Shown one piece after another: positions 19,688 through 31,773 of a stretch of DNA of 64,000 nt (its first letter is position 1; every line of letters begins with the position of its first letter). Under the pieces are notes generated by a model that was given only the letters and a program-made list of their open reading frames with translations, was not told where the DNA came from and did not search any database. Position numbers and translations under genes: made by a program. This DNA is from Isoetes taiwanensis (lineage: Eukaryota; Streptophyta; Lycopodiopsida; Isoetales; Isoetaceae): assembly GCA_021234155.1 (NCBI GenBank), contig JAJEKV010000004.1:12030109-12094108 (forward strand), in the 5' to 3' direction.

Positions 19688-19884
19688 CAGTTCTAAGGCC
19701 CTTCAAAGTAAAAAATATAGGTCTGAGTGGAAAACATAGTTCTAAGGCCATTTGGAGTGAAAAACACAACAAGTCCGAGAAGGTCGAAAATGAATAACCT
19801 TCAAACATCATATCATATTACTATACCTTTGTTCACATGTGATCAAACATACAACAAATGTGGCGAACCTACTTGCCTACTTGT

Positions 19885-20515
19885 CTCCCTTTTTTAATAT
19901 GTCAATGTTTATCTATAGCTTTATTCAAAGATAGCTTTCTTAAATGAAACAGTATATACTATGTATTTTCTAATAAGACAATATCTAATTTTCTAATTGG
20001 ACCATATTCTATATATTTTCTAATGCACGCCATATCCTATGCACTTTCTACGTATAGTAATACAAAAAATAGACGCTCTCCCCTTTTTAATATGTCAATA
20101 TTTACCCATAACTTTTTTCAAACATAGCTTTTTTAAATGGGACGCTATATACTATGTATTTTCTAATTTCTAATAAACACAATATCCTATGTATTTTCTA
20201 TGAAAAAAAATACACTCCTTATATATTTTCTATGACAACATAGACCATCACAAACTCTAAACGAGCCTACAAAGAATGCTTGAAAGAATGCCAAATAAAA
20301 CTTGCCAAATAAAACTTGAACTTTTAAAATTTGAAGCTTCAAAAAAACAAATACTCTATTTCTTTTTTAACTTTTATTGTTCTTTTTACTCTACCCACGT
20401 TTTTTTAGCTTCATTTTCGAAATTCGAATTTGGTACATATTTATTGTTCTTTTTACTCTACCCCGCTTTTTTTTCCCCCTCATTTTCGAAATTTGAATTT
20501 GGTACATACCTTTTG
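19885..20515. repeat. Local duplications in the inverted-repeat element
   Basis: A stretch of about 150 bp around CCTTTTTTAATATGTCAAT and CTATATACTATGTATTTTCT occurs at 19887-20050 and again at 20080-20225. A second pair of about 70 bp (ATTGTTCTTTTTACTCTACC, then TTCGAAATTCGAATTTGGTA) lies at 20376-20440 and 20440-20510. No gene is seen. Confidence 0.7.
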
Positions 20516-21780
20516 GTCCTGCTCTTTCCCACGATGGCTCTAATCCCTATTTTGAAGACCCGGCTATGGCGATGGCTATGGCGATGGCAGCCTCTCTTTA
20601 CTCCTTTTCGAAGCTATTTTCCGGCACTAACATATGCTATTTTGATGCTGTGCAAAGCCCGGATTCGCCAAACCCATCATCAATGCTGCCAATAACAAAA
20701 TATATGAGCGCCCCATTCCGGTTCTTTTCAAGAAAAGAAAGGGCCGAATGTGTTTTTGAAGAAAGCAGATTGAAGATTTCTGATCCGGGCAGTCGGATCG
20801 TGCTTCGGTCGGATCTATGTGAATGATGGCAAGGTCGGATCAGAGAAAGGCGAGTCGGATCCGCAAGGTCGGATGCTGCAAACACGGTTCTTCTTCTCTT
20901 TATTCTGCCGGATCCAGATCTTGCCGTTTACCTTTATCTGTAGGTTAAATCCCTGACCTCTCAAGAATGTAGCAAATAGAAAAGCAAGAAGAAGACGAAG
21001 ACAGATCAAACACGAAGCAGATGAGGATGCAAGATGCAGGGGATGAAAGTCGGATCTGTGCTCCGGCGCTAGTTCTGTCGCCTCTGCTGGTGAATAACCT
21101 AATAAGCTGGCGGCTAAAGGCAAAGAATTGCGATCCTCTGCAACACCGTAGAATCTCTCTTTTTCGCGGTCATCTGAGAAAGGCGTAATGCATGGTTTTA
21201 CGGATAAGGAACCTTCTTTGTTCCAATAGCTCGAGATGTCTCAAGCGCTTCCTCAAGCAAGCTCTGTTCACAGAGTCCTGGGAGATCTTTAAAATTCCTG
21301 TTATTGCACAATAATAATTGTGAGACACCTGAATACATGTTTATCGAATGTGAAAATGGAATGGAATGTGGTGCTGGGCTCCATCTTAGCGTTCTTCGTT
21401 GCGGCCACTTGGCCCTTGCCTCTTACTCAACGCCCCCTTTCCTCTTTCCAGACTCCCCCTTTCCTCTTGGCTCTTGCCTCTTACTCAACGCCCCTCTTGG
21501 AGTATGGATCTTGCCTTTCCAGACTCCGCCCATACCCGCGGCTTCAAGCCCGTTCCCATCCCTAACCACTTCTGCACTCAGTATTTTTACCATCTGCAAG
21601 TTTCTTTTGTTCCGGTTTTACTCATTCATTCGTTCACATTTCCTCACATTTGGGCATCGTTCACATCTCATCATGCTGAGCCCATTCTCGCCACGCGGGG
21701 CGAGAAAGAAAGAAAAAGAAATTATCTAATTAATTATGTTTATTTGTATTTATTAAATAATTTATTGAATTTTAATTGTA
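20516..21780. other. Interior of inverted-repeat element, no clear gene
   Basis: Short frames on both strands give no recognised protein. A small duplication (CTCTTACTCAACGCCCC) occurs at about 21420 and 21480. Confidence 0.4.
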
Positions 21781-21799
21781 TTATTTATTATATTGTATA

Positions 21800-22145
21800 T
21801 TATTATTCATCCCCTCTCCCTCTTTTTCCCTCCCCTTGCCATCTCCTCTTTGCCATCTCCTCTTCGACTTTGCTCCTCCCCTTGCCCCTCCTCTTGCCCC
21901 CTTGCCCCTTGCCCCTTGCCCCTCCTCTTGCCCCCTTGCCCCTTGCCCTTGCCCCTCCTCTTGCCCCCTTACCCCTTCCCCCTTGGCCCCCTCCTCTTGC
22001 CCCTTGCCCCCTACCCACCCACCCTTTGCCCCCTCTTCTCGCCCCCCTTTCCGAACTTCCTCCCTCCCTCCTTCTAACTTACCCCTTCCATGACTTCTCT
22101 CAACTTCTCCCCCAACTTCTCCCCTTCCCCTCCCCCTTTCGGTCT
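21800..22145. repeat. Pyrimidine-rich (CCCCTT)n tract
   Basis: About 340 bp almost without purines on the plus strand, made of CCCTTGCCCC and CTCCTCTTG words. Long frames across it (Pro/Leu-rich) are products of composition, not genes. The tract ends shortly before the right inverted repeat. Confidence 0.9.
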
Positions 22146-22258
22146 CACCCCACTCTAGATTTTTGTAAACTTTCTCAACTATTTATTTGGAAATGTGTCT
22201 CATTTTCAGTCTGAGTCCCAAAATTCGAGATTTGTCCCACTTTAATTAAATACGACTT

Positions 22259-22455
22259 GTGTGCACTTTGCATTTATTGCGGCTATTAATACCCTTTGCA
22301 TTTATTGCGGCCATTAATACGCTTTGCATTTATTGCGAATTATCAAAGCACGACATGTGTGCACTTTGCATTTATTGCGGCCATTAATACGCTTTGCATT
22401 TATTGCGAATTATCAAAGCACGACATGTGTGCACTTTGCATTTATTGCGGCCATT
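22259..22455. repeat. AT-rich satellite-like array, right block
   Basis: Continuation of the array at 18180-18541: two to three units of TTTGCATTTATTGCGGCCAT with AATTATCAAAGCACGACATG spacers. Confidence 0.85.
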
Positions 22456-22487
22456 GGCAAATTTGTTAGAAGATATCAATCCCAATA

Positions 22488-22537
22488 TATACAAGAAATT
22501 TATCGCGGCGGCCAAGGCCGCCGCGAACATTTCTCTT
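22488..22537. repeat. GC hairpin motif, copy 1
   Basis: TACAAGAAATTTATCG is followed by the palindrome GCGGCGGCCAAGGCCGCCGC and GAACATTTCTCT. An almost identical block, with a 6 bp shorter loop, is at 63548-63587. It looks like the end of a small dispersed repeat or a Helitron-like terminus; no second end was found. Confidence 0.7.
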
Positions 22538-22539
22538 AT

Positions 22540-25190
22540 TCTAACCCTGTGAAGTTAGATTTACCATAAGTTTCAGACCTTTGAGCCTCACCTCTTCCGA
22601 AATGGTGCTTAGCTTTAACCTTTCTCATCCATAAACAATTCATTAAATGCAAGCACATTCATCCGGAGCCCATTTATGTTAGATTAGTGTAGTAAGGGAT
22701 CATACATTTGATTTTAATTTAGGGAAGTGTAGGATCATGCATTTGGTTTCATATTAACAATGTCGATAGACATAGGCAGGCTTACTTTTGGCTGCATCCC
22801 ATATGTGAATCTTTGATTACTCTCAATAACTTCCACCGTGCATACAATGGAGCCATTATTTACGTAATCCATGTGGCCTTCACTACATAGTAGGGTCTTT
22901 GTGCCTGCCTTATAACTGGTCATCTAATCGTGATCATGATGATAATAGTGTGATCAGAGACTGCAACTGCAGCTTGTTCAATTGAAGCTTGTTTCGCATT
23001 TGTTCCGTCTAGTTTATATTAGAAAGATATTGAAGAAATCTGTTTCTTAATTGTTTTGTATGCTCATGAATGAGAGAGTTTTATTAACAATTAATAAAAA
23101 TGCATTCTATGCAGGGTATACACCCTAGAGATATGTATTTATTAGCCAGTAGCTCCTTTATACCACAGCGATCAACAATTGCAGTCCAAAATGATCTTGG
23201 AGTAAAGCAGAGTAATTCCAGACCATCTAAGCATAAGAAAAACCGTATTGTTCCTTCCTTCCTTCCTTCCTCTAGAAATTCCTTTCTACAGGACAATTTG
23301 AATATTAATATACTGCACATCATTTTGGATAATGCATTCCCATTTTTTTTTATCGTTCGAACTTTCAGCACATGCGCTCCATTTACAAATTTACAAAAAT
23401 TTATCACGTACACTTTTAGCCCTGCGAAACCAACCCTGTGCAACAATAAAACTCAACATTAACTTCCAAAAATAAAGTACTCACTAAGATTTCTTTTACT
23501 TTGCCAGTCATACCGCTTAGAACAACATCTACTGCTGAACTTGGAATATGAATGGAATATGAAGGCCCACTATTCTCCGTTTTTCTTCTGTGGTTTCTAA
23601 TCTCACAACACGCAACCTTGTGTGTCCCTTTTTATTTTTTGACATAAGGTTGCAATAATGATTAAATTCCTTTGTTTTTTTTAACAAATTAAAAAACCCT
23701 TGGATTTTTAGATCTCGGAGCTTCATCTGAGCCATCGATAAATGGCTAGCTGACCAACATCAATAGCTTTCTGTAACGTGGCATAGACATTAGTAGCACA
23801 AATTTTAATGTCACCTACCTATTGGATGTAGATTTTAATCCTGGCTGTTGGTGCGTGAAACCGACGGTCTACAACAAAAGCCCCTTTTATTGTTTTGAAG
23901 CAGAGAATGGAGCGACTGCTTGGTTCGACCGGATCTGTATCTGCTTCTGAGCTTCTCAAATTTGCCTCATATTTTTCCCGCATTTCTTAGCTTTCTGCTT
24001 GGTTTCTTCATGCGATCTTTTGCCTGCCATTACCCATTTTGCTAACAAGGGGCCAGCTCCAAATGCGGATTCTAAAGGGCCAGGTTTAGATTTCTGAGCT
24101 GAATAGGCAGAAGGCAAGTCTAAATCTTAAATTTTCCACATCTTTTTCTACTCGGCTCTGGAATAGGGCCGATGTGCATCCCTTTGAATATTTAAGTGGT
24201 TCGTTCCGCCTTTTCATCTTCTTAAATAGGGGCTGCTTTGTTTTGGCCAAATTTTGGATGTTTCAAAGAAAAAAAATAGATGGCACTCTAGTCGGTTTGG
24301 ATCACGCCAGTTGTGGATGCGATCTTGAGAAAATGCCTGGGAGCACAAAGGCGGGCACAGAATCGGCCGTTTTATTATGTGCATTCTGCTCTATTTGCAC
24401 CTCTGGAGCTCTGGATTGAGCTTTCGGGAGTTGCCCAGGTGAGGAAAGAAGAGGAAATGCTTGGAGCCGCTCTAGCTATGCTTAGAGTTGTGAGTGCTAA
24501 TTTCGCGTAACAGGGGAAGCCTGGTTCAACATAAAAGCAATTTTAGCAAACCATCTCTGATAATCCAAATGTTGCAAAAAATGCTGGCTCTGGTAACTTT
24601 GAACACTCTGGCCATGCAGAGCACGGCTTCTGTCACTATTGTGTTTCTCGAAAAAAGAAAGCAAAGTTACAGAATATAAGATTTGTGTAGTGCGAGCTTA
24701 AACCTGGATGTTTGATGTTCGATATCCTTTCTTAATTCTCTTTGCTTGATAGATTAGTTTGATCCAGTCTAGAGTGCCCAAAAGGTCTAGAAAACATGGC
24801 ATCTTTTCCGCAAAATCTAGTTCAACTCCTGGCAGCTCCCTGCAATATGAGATTGTCGCCTTCTTGAATTTTCAAAGAATGGGTTTTAGCATAAATGGCT
24901 GCTGGAGAAAATGGTTAGAGACGCTTCGGTTTTGCTTTCATGGGCTATGGCTATGGCCCTGTAGGCTATGGTCTCGAAGGGCGCACAGTATAAAATGTCT
25001 TTGATCTGTGGCCACCTTGTTTGATCGCCAATGCTTCATCGTCAGTATCCTTCAAAGTAAGTGTGGTTGAGTCTAATATGTTTAGTGTTCACTACTGGAT
25101 TCTGCTGCATTCGACCGGATTTGATGCCCAGGCTATAGTTCTTGGTTGCTTTTGAAGGAGAGCAGGTCTCGGCCCTCGGGGCGTGATGCC
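22540..25190. other. No recognisable gene
   Basis: Short frames on both strands (for example 22735-22923, 23084-23446 and 23529-23735 on minus, 24174-24419 on plus) show no known motif. Small CCTTCC and T-run tracts are present near 23250 and 23345. Confidence 0.4.
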
Positions 25191-25275
25191 CACCATAAAT
25201 GCCATAAATGCACCCATGTCATATATATGCTCATAATTAATGCCTGCCATAAATGCCATAAATGTAACGTGTCGT
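25190..25275. repeat. Inverted copy of the satellite-edge words
   Basis: CCATAAATGCCATAAATG words and AACGTGTCGTG are the reverse complement of words at 18195-18260 (CACGTTGCAT, CATTTATGGCATT). The two could be ends of a larger, roughly 7 kb inverted structure, but the match is patchy. Confidence 0.4.
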
Positions 25276-26040
25276 GAGATGGTAATTTTGAAGAAACAAA
25301 TTCGATGAGAACAGAAATGCGATACTGCTTTACATAGGTAGGATAAAGTTATATAAGGTGAAATAGCAAGGCTTAAATCAATAGGTTATGCATGATATAA
25401 TTAACATCACGATAGGTGAGATATGTTAAGCCTATAAAATAATATATATCATTATCATTATATTTATAAAATTATTCTATGTGTCCCAGGGAAACGATGC
25501 ACCCATGGTTTATATAATGTGCTAAAAATATGTGACATGCTTCTTTGCCGTCAGATTTGGGCACTGGTTGTGTGGCGAAACCTGGGCCATTGGATTATGG
25601 ATGGGTCATGCATGGGGCATGCATGGCCATGCATGAGGGCATACAACACATCCCTGGACCATTGGATCAAAAAGGGAAGGCGAAATCATGGCCCTTGATT
25701 TTTGCCAGGAAGGTGCAAGGAAGTTTCCTCTCAAAGTGAATTTAGTGTAACCAATCTCCACCGTTAGATCAAAGGGGGGAGAAAAAATCCTAGCCATTCA
25801 TTTTCTTATTAAATTAGAGTTTTTTATATTAAAGAAGGTGAGGTGTCACCCTTATTTAATGAAAAGGTAATGAGGTGGCATCCCATTAAATTATGAAGCT
25901 TTATGGAAGCTTCCTTCCTTTGTGTTGCATTCAAACGACTTTACCTTGCGATCAAGATCTCGGATCAAAGTGGGACCCAGACCCTTAGATTCCTCTCATC
26001 GAATGCTTTTCAATGAGTAGTGGTTTGGTATCATTCCGTG
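25276..26040. other. No gene; short palindromic stretch
   Basis: A cluster of GCATG words lies near 25605-25640 (GCATGGGGCATGCATGGCCA). CCACCGTTAGATC near 25760 is common in plant LTRs and promoters. No coding sequence is seen. Confidence 0.35.
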
Positions 26041-26044
26041 CAAC

Positions 26045-27275
26045 CTCGGATAATCTTGGGGAATCTTCATAGAACCTAAGGGAATCTAAAAGAACCTATG
26101 TAGAAACTTGGGGAACTTAGAGGAATCTTGGGATAATATTTGGGAATCAAGAAAATCTCAAGAGAATCTTAAGGAATCTATGGGAATCTCAAAAGAATCT
26201 AGGGGAATCTAAGAGAATCTTCAAAAAATGCTTAAGAATCTAGGGAAATTTTGATGGAATCCTTGAGAATCTAAGGGGATTTTCATAGAATTTAAGGGAA
26301 TCTAGGAGAATCTACATAGAATCTTGGGGAATCTAGATGAATCTTCAATATATTTGAAAATCTAGGGGAATCTTTATATAGAACCTTAAGAATCTAAGGG
26401 GATCTAAGTGAAATCTTAGGGAATCTAGGGAGAATCCAAGGGTTTTAGGGGAATCTTTGACAATAGGTGTGTTCTATAGGGAAATCTTTATAGAATCTAG
26501 GAGAATCTAGAAGAATCTACATGGAATCTTAGGGAGTCTGGAGGAATCTAGGGGAATCTCAAGAGAATCTTCGAGAATCTAAAGGAATCTAAAGGAATCT
26601 TGGAATAACCTTTGGAAATCGAGGAAATATGAAGAGAATCTTAAGAAATCTATAGGAATATCAAAAGAATACAGGGGATCTTAGAGAATCTTCAAAAAAT
26701 GTTTGAGAATCTAGCAGAATCTTGATGGAATCTTAGAGAATCTAGTGGAATCTTCATAGAATCTAAGGAAATTTAGAAGAATCTACATAGAATCTTGGGG
26801 AACCTAAAGGAATCTTTAGATAATCTTTGAAAATCTAGGGGAATCTTTGTAAAAACCTTAAGAATCTGGGGATCTTTGTGGAATCTTTAGGAATCTAGGG
26901 GGAATCGAAGGGGATCTAGAAAAATCTTTGTATCTAGGTGTGGTCTACAGGGGAATCTGCAGAGAATCTAAGGGAATCTAAAAGAATCTCCATGAATCTT
27001 GGGGAATCTATAGAAATTTTAGGATAATTTTTGGAAATCTAGGGGAATCTCAAAAGAATCCTTAAGAATCTAATGGAATCTTCATAAATTTTTTGAGTAT
27101 CTAGAGAATGTTGATGGGATTTTGGAGAATCTCTATAGAATCTTCATTGCATGACTTTAAGTTTGACTTCTAGTCAAATTTGTACAATCCCTCCAAGAAT
27201 CATCAATGGATCTTGGGGAATATAAGCGAACATTGATGGAATCTCAAAGAATATAGGAGAATCTTAATAGAATCT
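26045..27275. repeat. GAATCT higher-order tandem repeat
   Basis: About 1.2 kb built almost wholly of 10-12 bp words like GGAATCTAGGGGAATCTTAA. A higher-order period of about 470 bp is visible: TTCAAAAAATG plus AATCTAG at 26220 and 26691, GGTGTGTTCTATAGG at 26466 and GGTGTGGTCTACAGG at 26936. A third, shorter and weaker copy follows to about 27120. No ORF. Confidence 0.85.
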
Positions 27276-27299
27276 GTGTTGGATGGCACTGCATTTTGC

Positions 27300-29576
27300 T
27301 TCTAGTCGAATTTATACAGTCCCTCATAGTGCAACCGCTCATAGTACAAAACTTGTTTAATATATATAATTATTAGATTAAGGTTCGTGGCTTATAATAT
27401 ATTATAATATCTATCTATAATATACAATAAATAATAATTATTTAATATTAAATACAATATTATATATTTAATTTCTTAAATATATAATTCAAATATATTA
27501 TTTTATATTTAAACAAGTTTTTTAATCGATCCTATGGTGCATGTTGTAGTTTGTGTATGTTCTAGTTTTTTAAGGATTTACGGAGCTTGTTTCCTTTTAT
27601 GGATTCCATTAGATGCTCGTAGGTTTTATTACATTTTGTGAGATTTTTTTTGTAGATTCTATGAAAATGTGTTTCGATTCTATATAATGTCAAGTTTTGT
27701 GAACATTCCCTCATACTCCTAAGGTTCCTTCAAAATTTCCGTCATCATTATCTTCCTAGATTCTCTTAAATCTCCCTAAGTTGCAAAAGTTAACCTCAAG
27801 ATCTCAAATTTATGTGAAGATTCACTTAGATTTCCTAAGTTGATGCGCATAAAATGGTGCATCTTATGAAGTTTAGATTGTGTGAAATCGACTGCATGAG
27901 TTAACATTCTATAGGATTTCCTCAAGGTTCGTTTGAGATGTCATTACGGGAACTATGTGAAGTCTACCTCATGTAAAAGACACGAGGCTAGCTAAAGTGT
28001 TTTCCAATATCTAAGTTCAAATGCACTTTCAATAAACATTTTTATCGCTTCTATAAATTAGAAACAAATCCTAACATGGTATCTTATTTGATAAAGAACG
28101 AATCAGAAACACATGAGATATAAATTCCCTATGTATTAACCTTTGTTTATTAAAGATCCAATGAGCTTTCAATAAATAGTTGCATTGCTTTGATAAAATT
28201 GTAAATGAATCACAAGTGAATAAGATATGAGCTTCTTGTTGTGCATTCCATCCCTATGCCTCAACATTTGTCTATTAAAGATCCAGGGAAGGCAAATACA
28301 CATTAACTTCGATACTCCTTTGCCTCAATGCGAAGGACTCTTCTAGAATCTTGACTGAGATATTTTATGTTTGCATATGCAAGAATTGAACCTGATGCCT
28401 CTTATGCAAGATTGCACTGCCACAAGTTTCTGCAATGAAAGGAGAATGGAGTTGCGGCTGGAAATTGATTCATGAAGGGTAATAGAAACATGTTGATATT
28501 CTTTCCATATCTTTTTCTCTCTTGATTTTTAGTAATTTAAGAAAGTACATTTAAAATATCATCAGAAGCTCAAACAACTATCAACGTTCCATATTTTTTG
28601 CCCTTGCACTTATATCTGCCTTACACAATAGCACAAATTCAAATTCTGGCAACTTATAAAGGCTTGTGGTTGATAAATAAGCAAGTCTTTCAAACCCTTA
28701 GAACCAATTTAATTAAACATCATTTATTCACTTGTTTGCTGGTTACTTGGAACTAGAATTTCTCTCTTTTGCTTTTTATAATAAGATTAAAATACTATAC
28801 CCCATTTTTACTACATATATAATTTACAGAATGTTGTGATTATTGTTGGCTTATGGCTCTATCAATATAGAGGAGCAATTTAGGACTTTAGAAATTGCAT
28901 TTGGAAATACCCTTATCCATGCATAAACGTTTGCGATGTTTATTTGAAATTCACAATTAAAGAAACAAAGACTAAAATGCTAAGTTATCACTGCAAAATA
29001 TTCAACTGGAAAGACTATGAATGAGCTACAATTCTTTCATAAATAACTAGAGTACTAAGGTTTAATCCGTCCAAACCTGCCTGAATCAATGACTCGGCTA
29101 CAATGAAGGATGCAGATTTCAAGTAGCTGGTTCCTTAGAAGGTTGAATGCAGACGTGTAACAGCAAAAAGTGATGCCATACTCACTATAGGTCCTCTCAT
29201 TTTTGTAAAGTCTGGATAACAATCTGTTCCACATCAAACAAAATGCATCTATGTTTGTCTTGCTAGGACAAACTTTCTGGCCGCTATCTCAAGCAATCTC
29301 AAGAAGCAAATTTGCTCATTGCCATATTTCCATAGATTGAGAAGCCTTTCCCAGCATAAGCTAAGCAACCCAGTAAACCTCTCTGAAATAATGCAAGACC
29401 TAACTGATTTTGACTCACATTTGCATTTCCCAAAGAGAGCAGCACACTAAAAGACTGCTGTGCAAGTTAGAAGTCTGCAGTGCAAAACCCACAAAGTCTA
29501 TGCAACAGAAATTTGCTTGCAATGTATCTGCTCATTGTATAGTTAAATCCTATTTTTGCAATCTGCTTATCCAAGT
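27300..29576. other. No gene; AT-rich block and anonymous sequence
   Basis: 27340-27530 is nearly pure A/T. The rest shows no coding signal I can support. Confidence 0.35.
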
Positions 29577-29577
29577 G

Positions 29578-29940
29578 TTTTTTTTTGAAGAACTGTGTCA
29601 TCAATATATTAAAAGAATGGTAATGTTACAAAGCAAGTGAGGAGGAAGGAGACACTCCACAACAAACTCACAAAAAACTGCAACTCTACTGCTGTACAAA
29701 TCGACCATCACCATCTACAACACCCAAGAAGTCCCGCCAAATGGCAAACTTCCGCTCTACTAATCCCGGGAACACCAGAAAGCTTTGAAATAGCTTGTAC
29801 CTGAGTCGAGGAATCAGAGAGGCTGCAGGCTGCTGAATCCCCTGAAAGATCCACAACCGCCGCCGCTTCCAAATCAACCACACCAACCAAGCCACGCACA
29901 GATGCCACATGACATAAGGAGCCATGCAATAACTAGTCAC
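29578..29940 (-). mobile_element. LINE 3' end fragment, 5'-truncated
   Basis: The minus-strand frame 29686-29940 contains WLVWLIWKRRRLWIF and LRYKLFQ, the C-terminal tail of plant LINE ORF2. A 3' untranslated region ends GTTCTTC followed by a run of A (seen as T on the plus strand at 29579). The same GTTCTTC(A)n tail ends the LINE at 61253. The 5' break lies near 29940. No clear target duplication was found. Confidence 0.7.
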
Positions 29941-29945
29941 AATAA

Positions 29946-30890
29946 CCAGTAATCTAACAAATAATTCAATTTTCCTAAATAGAAATCTGAATGCTTTTTA
30001 CAGCAAAATGAGAGTTTGTAAATTCCAAATCATCACCTTTAGCAGCATGCAGATAAGCTTAGAAATACGCATGTCCTAACAGCAACTCTCCGTGGATTCT
30101 TCCAACCACCAAACATCACAAGGACGATGGCCCTGCATAATGAAGCAAAGTGTGGATGCATACATTCCGAGACTATTCCCCTACAGCAAACCAAATCATC
30201 ACATTAAATAGGGTGCAAGCAAGCTCCAGAATATTGTGTATTGTCAAAGCATGTAGACAGATTAAAATGCTATAGTCACATTTCAATTTGAATTTGAAAA
30301 AAATCAGATTAGAAATGCCTCGTGTTCAAACCATATCCAAGCACAAGGTGCGCCAAACCCTGAATAAGTTACAAAGAATGGTATCTCTGCCCATGTAGTA
30401 GTTCATAGCAGATGCAAGCAATTTTAACTACGAAAATCTGAAATAAATCAGATTAGGAAGGGGTTGACAATGCACAGCATAGCGACAAATCTGGAAAATA
30501 GAAACATGCCACTGCGATGCAAATTTGACATGCCCAAACAAATCAATGTAGACAAATAGAGCATTTTATTTCTACTAGTATAATAATTCGGAAGTTTATA
30601 GTGTCAAAGGGGGCTCAGCAAGAAAACCACATTAATCGAAAGGCCTCATGCTCAAACTGTGTCCAGACACAAAAGCATATCCATTCTTGAAGAAATATGA
30701 GTTGGATCACTAGATTGTATGCAAGGAAATAACCCATCTGCATAAATCGATCCCTAGCTTGCATCCTTTATTTCCCTCACAAGCCCGAACTCTGTAAATC
30801 TGTCCTATCTATACAGGTTGATTTGTTTGAAGCAGGCGCCAAGTTAAAAGCTTGCACCAAATGATTACCTATCCATATAACCAGCATAGA
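29946..30890. other. No gene seen
   Basis: Anonymous AT-rich sequence; no frame or motif to support a feature. Confidence 0.35.
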
Positions 30891-30944
30891 CGCACCTGGG
30901 GAAGCACAGTGCAGTCTTTCAATCCACCAAGCACGTCCCGCTAG

Positions 30945-31272
30945 ATGTTAGATTATTTTTCCAGCAGAAGGATCTCAAGGTCCCTGCTCTAAGTCCACAC
31001 ATAGAACCCCAGCCTCCTGAAATACCTGCAAGAGCCATGGCTGAAGCCGAAGTGGAATCTAGCATCATTGTGGCAGTGCTGTTTATCCACCAGCACTGTG
31101 TTTCTTGACCCTGGATAGCCTGGATCGAACAGAACATTGGTTCTTCTTCAAATGATGCAGCTATGGAGGACATGTGGCCAAGTGTAAGAGCCTTCGCTAA
31201 AAATGAAAAGAACGTAACAACCAAGACGAGAGCTGGACAAAAGGGTGATATTCCCATTTGTTGTGATGCCAA
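30945..31272 (-). pseudogene. CRINKLY4-related receptor kinase ectodomain, truncated
   Basis: About 100 residues open. An N-terminal hydrophobic signal (FCPALVLVVTFFSFLAKAL, residues 11-29) is followed by a repeat with MSSIAASF, MFCSIQAIQGQETQCWW and ISGGWGSMCGLRAGTLRSFCW. Paired Cys and SGG...CGLR...CW are the pattern of crinkly4-type (RCC1-like) repeats of ACR4/CCR plant receptor-like kinases. After FCW the sequence changes to a local repeat and stops. Further repeats, membrane span and kinase are absent, so it is a fragment: a first exon cut by rearrangement, or a captured piece. Confidence 0.6.
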
Positions 31273-31521
31273 GAATTGCTGATCTAATGTTAATCTGCCG
31301 CATCACACCAGACCTCGGAAAATTCTCTCCAGGGCAAAGAATCCTTTGATCTTATTTCGTATCTTTTCAATCTGCTCAACAATCGTACATGCCAAAGCAA
31401 ATCGCTAAAGATATTGAAGAAAATCCAAAACATCTACTCACATTCCTGTGGAAGAAAAAATCCCTTATCGGTCTCTGCGTCTCTTAGGCTCCAACGACCA
31501 GCACAGGAGTTTGAAGTTGTA

Positions 31522-31773
31522 TTAGAGCAAGTAAACAGGTCCATTCTCGGATCCAAACCCTCGAATAGTCGGCATAAAAAGACAAAGTAAATTTGTTAAT
31601 GCAAGGACGAATGAAGGGAAGTAAGAGTTAGAAACTAGACATTTTTTTTTCTGCAGAGAATGTACAGTCGATGCATTTGATTCTTTGTGAGTTTTGATCT
31701 TCGATAGCCCATTTGGAATGCCATCCACACCATTTCCAAATCCAAAAACTAACTCCGAATTCTCACTCGCCAT
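31522..31773 (-). other. Possible first exon, unrecognised
   Basis: The frame starts MASENSELVFGFGNGVDG with a good start context, in the direction of the CRINKLY4-like fragment. The first 45 residues look coding; the rest is hydrophobic. No family recognised. Confidence 0.25.

Larger units (their letters stand above)
18542..22258. mobile_element. 3.7 kb inverted-repeat element with 4 bp target duplication
   Basis: The ends are perfect 25 bp inverted repeats beginning AAGTCGTATTTAATTAAAGT. GTGT flanks both ends (18538-18541, 22259-22262), and removing the element with one GTGT restores the satellite unit. No transposase is seen inside, so it is non-autonomous. The interior carries a palindrome array, local duplications and a pyrimidine-rich tract. 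TIRs with a 4 bp duplication do not fit hAT (8), MULE (9), Harbinger (3) or mariner (TA). Sola-like families use 4 bp, but I cannot assign it. Confidence 0.8.

Noticed and set aside
21399-22214. 271-residue Pro/Leu-rich open frame
   Set aside because: It lies over a CCCCTT-rich tract; length is due to composition (few stop codons possible), and there is no domain or start context.
24890-25010. Short GGCTATGGC-type duplicated words as a minisatellite
   Set aside because: Only two to three short copies; below what can be supported.
28360-28430. Possible tRNA pseudogene (minus strand, B-box-like GGTTCAATTC)
   Set aside because: No acceptor-stem pairing or A-box I can support.
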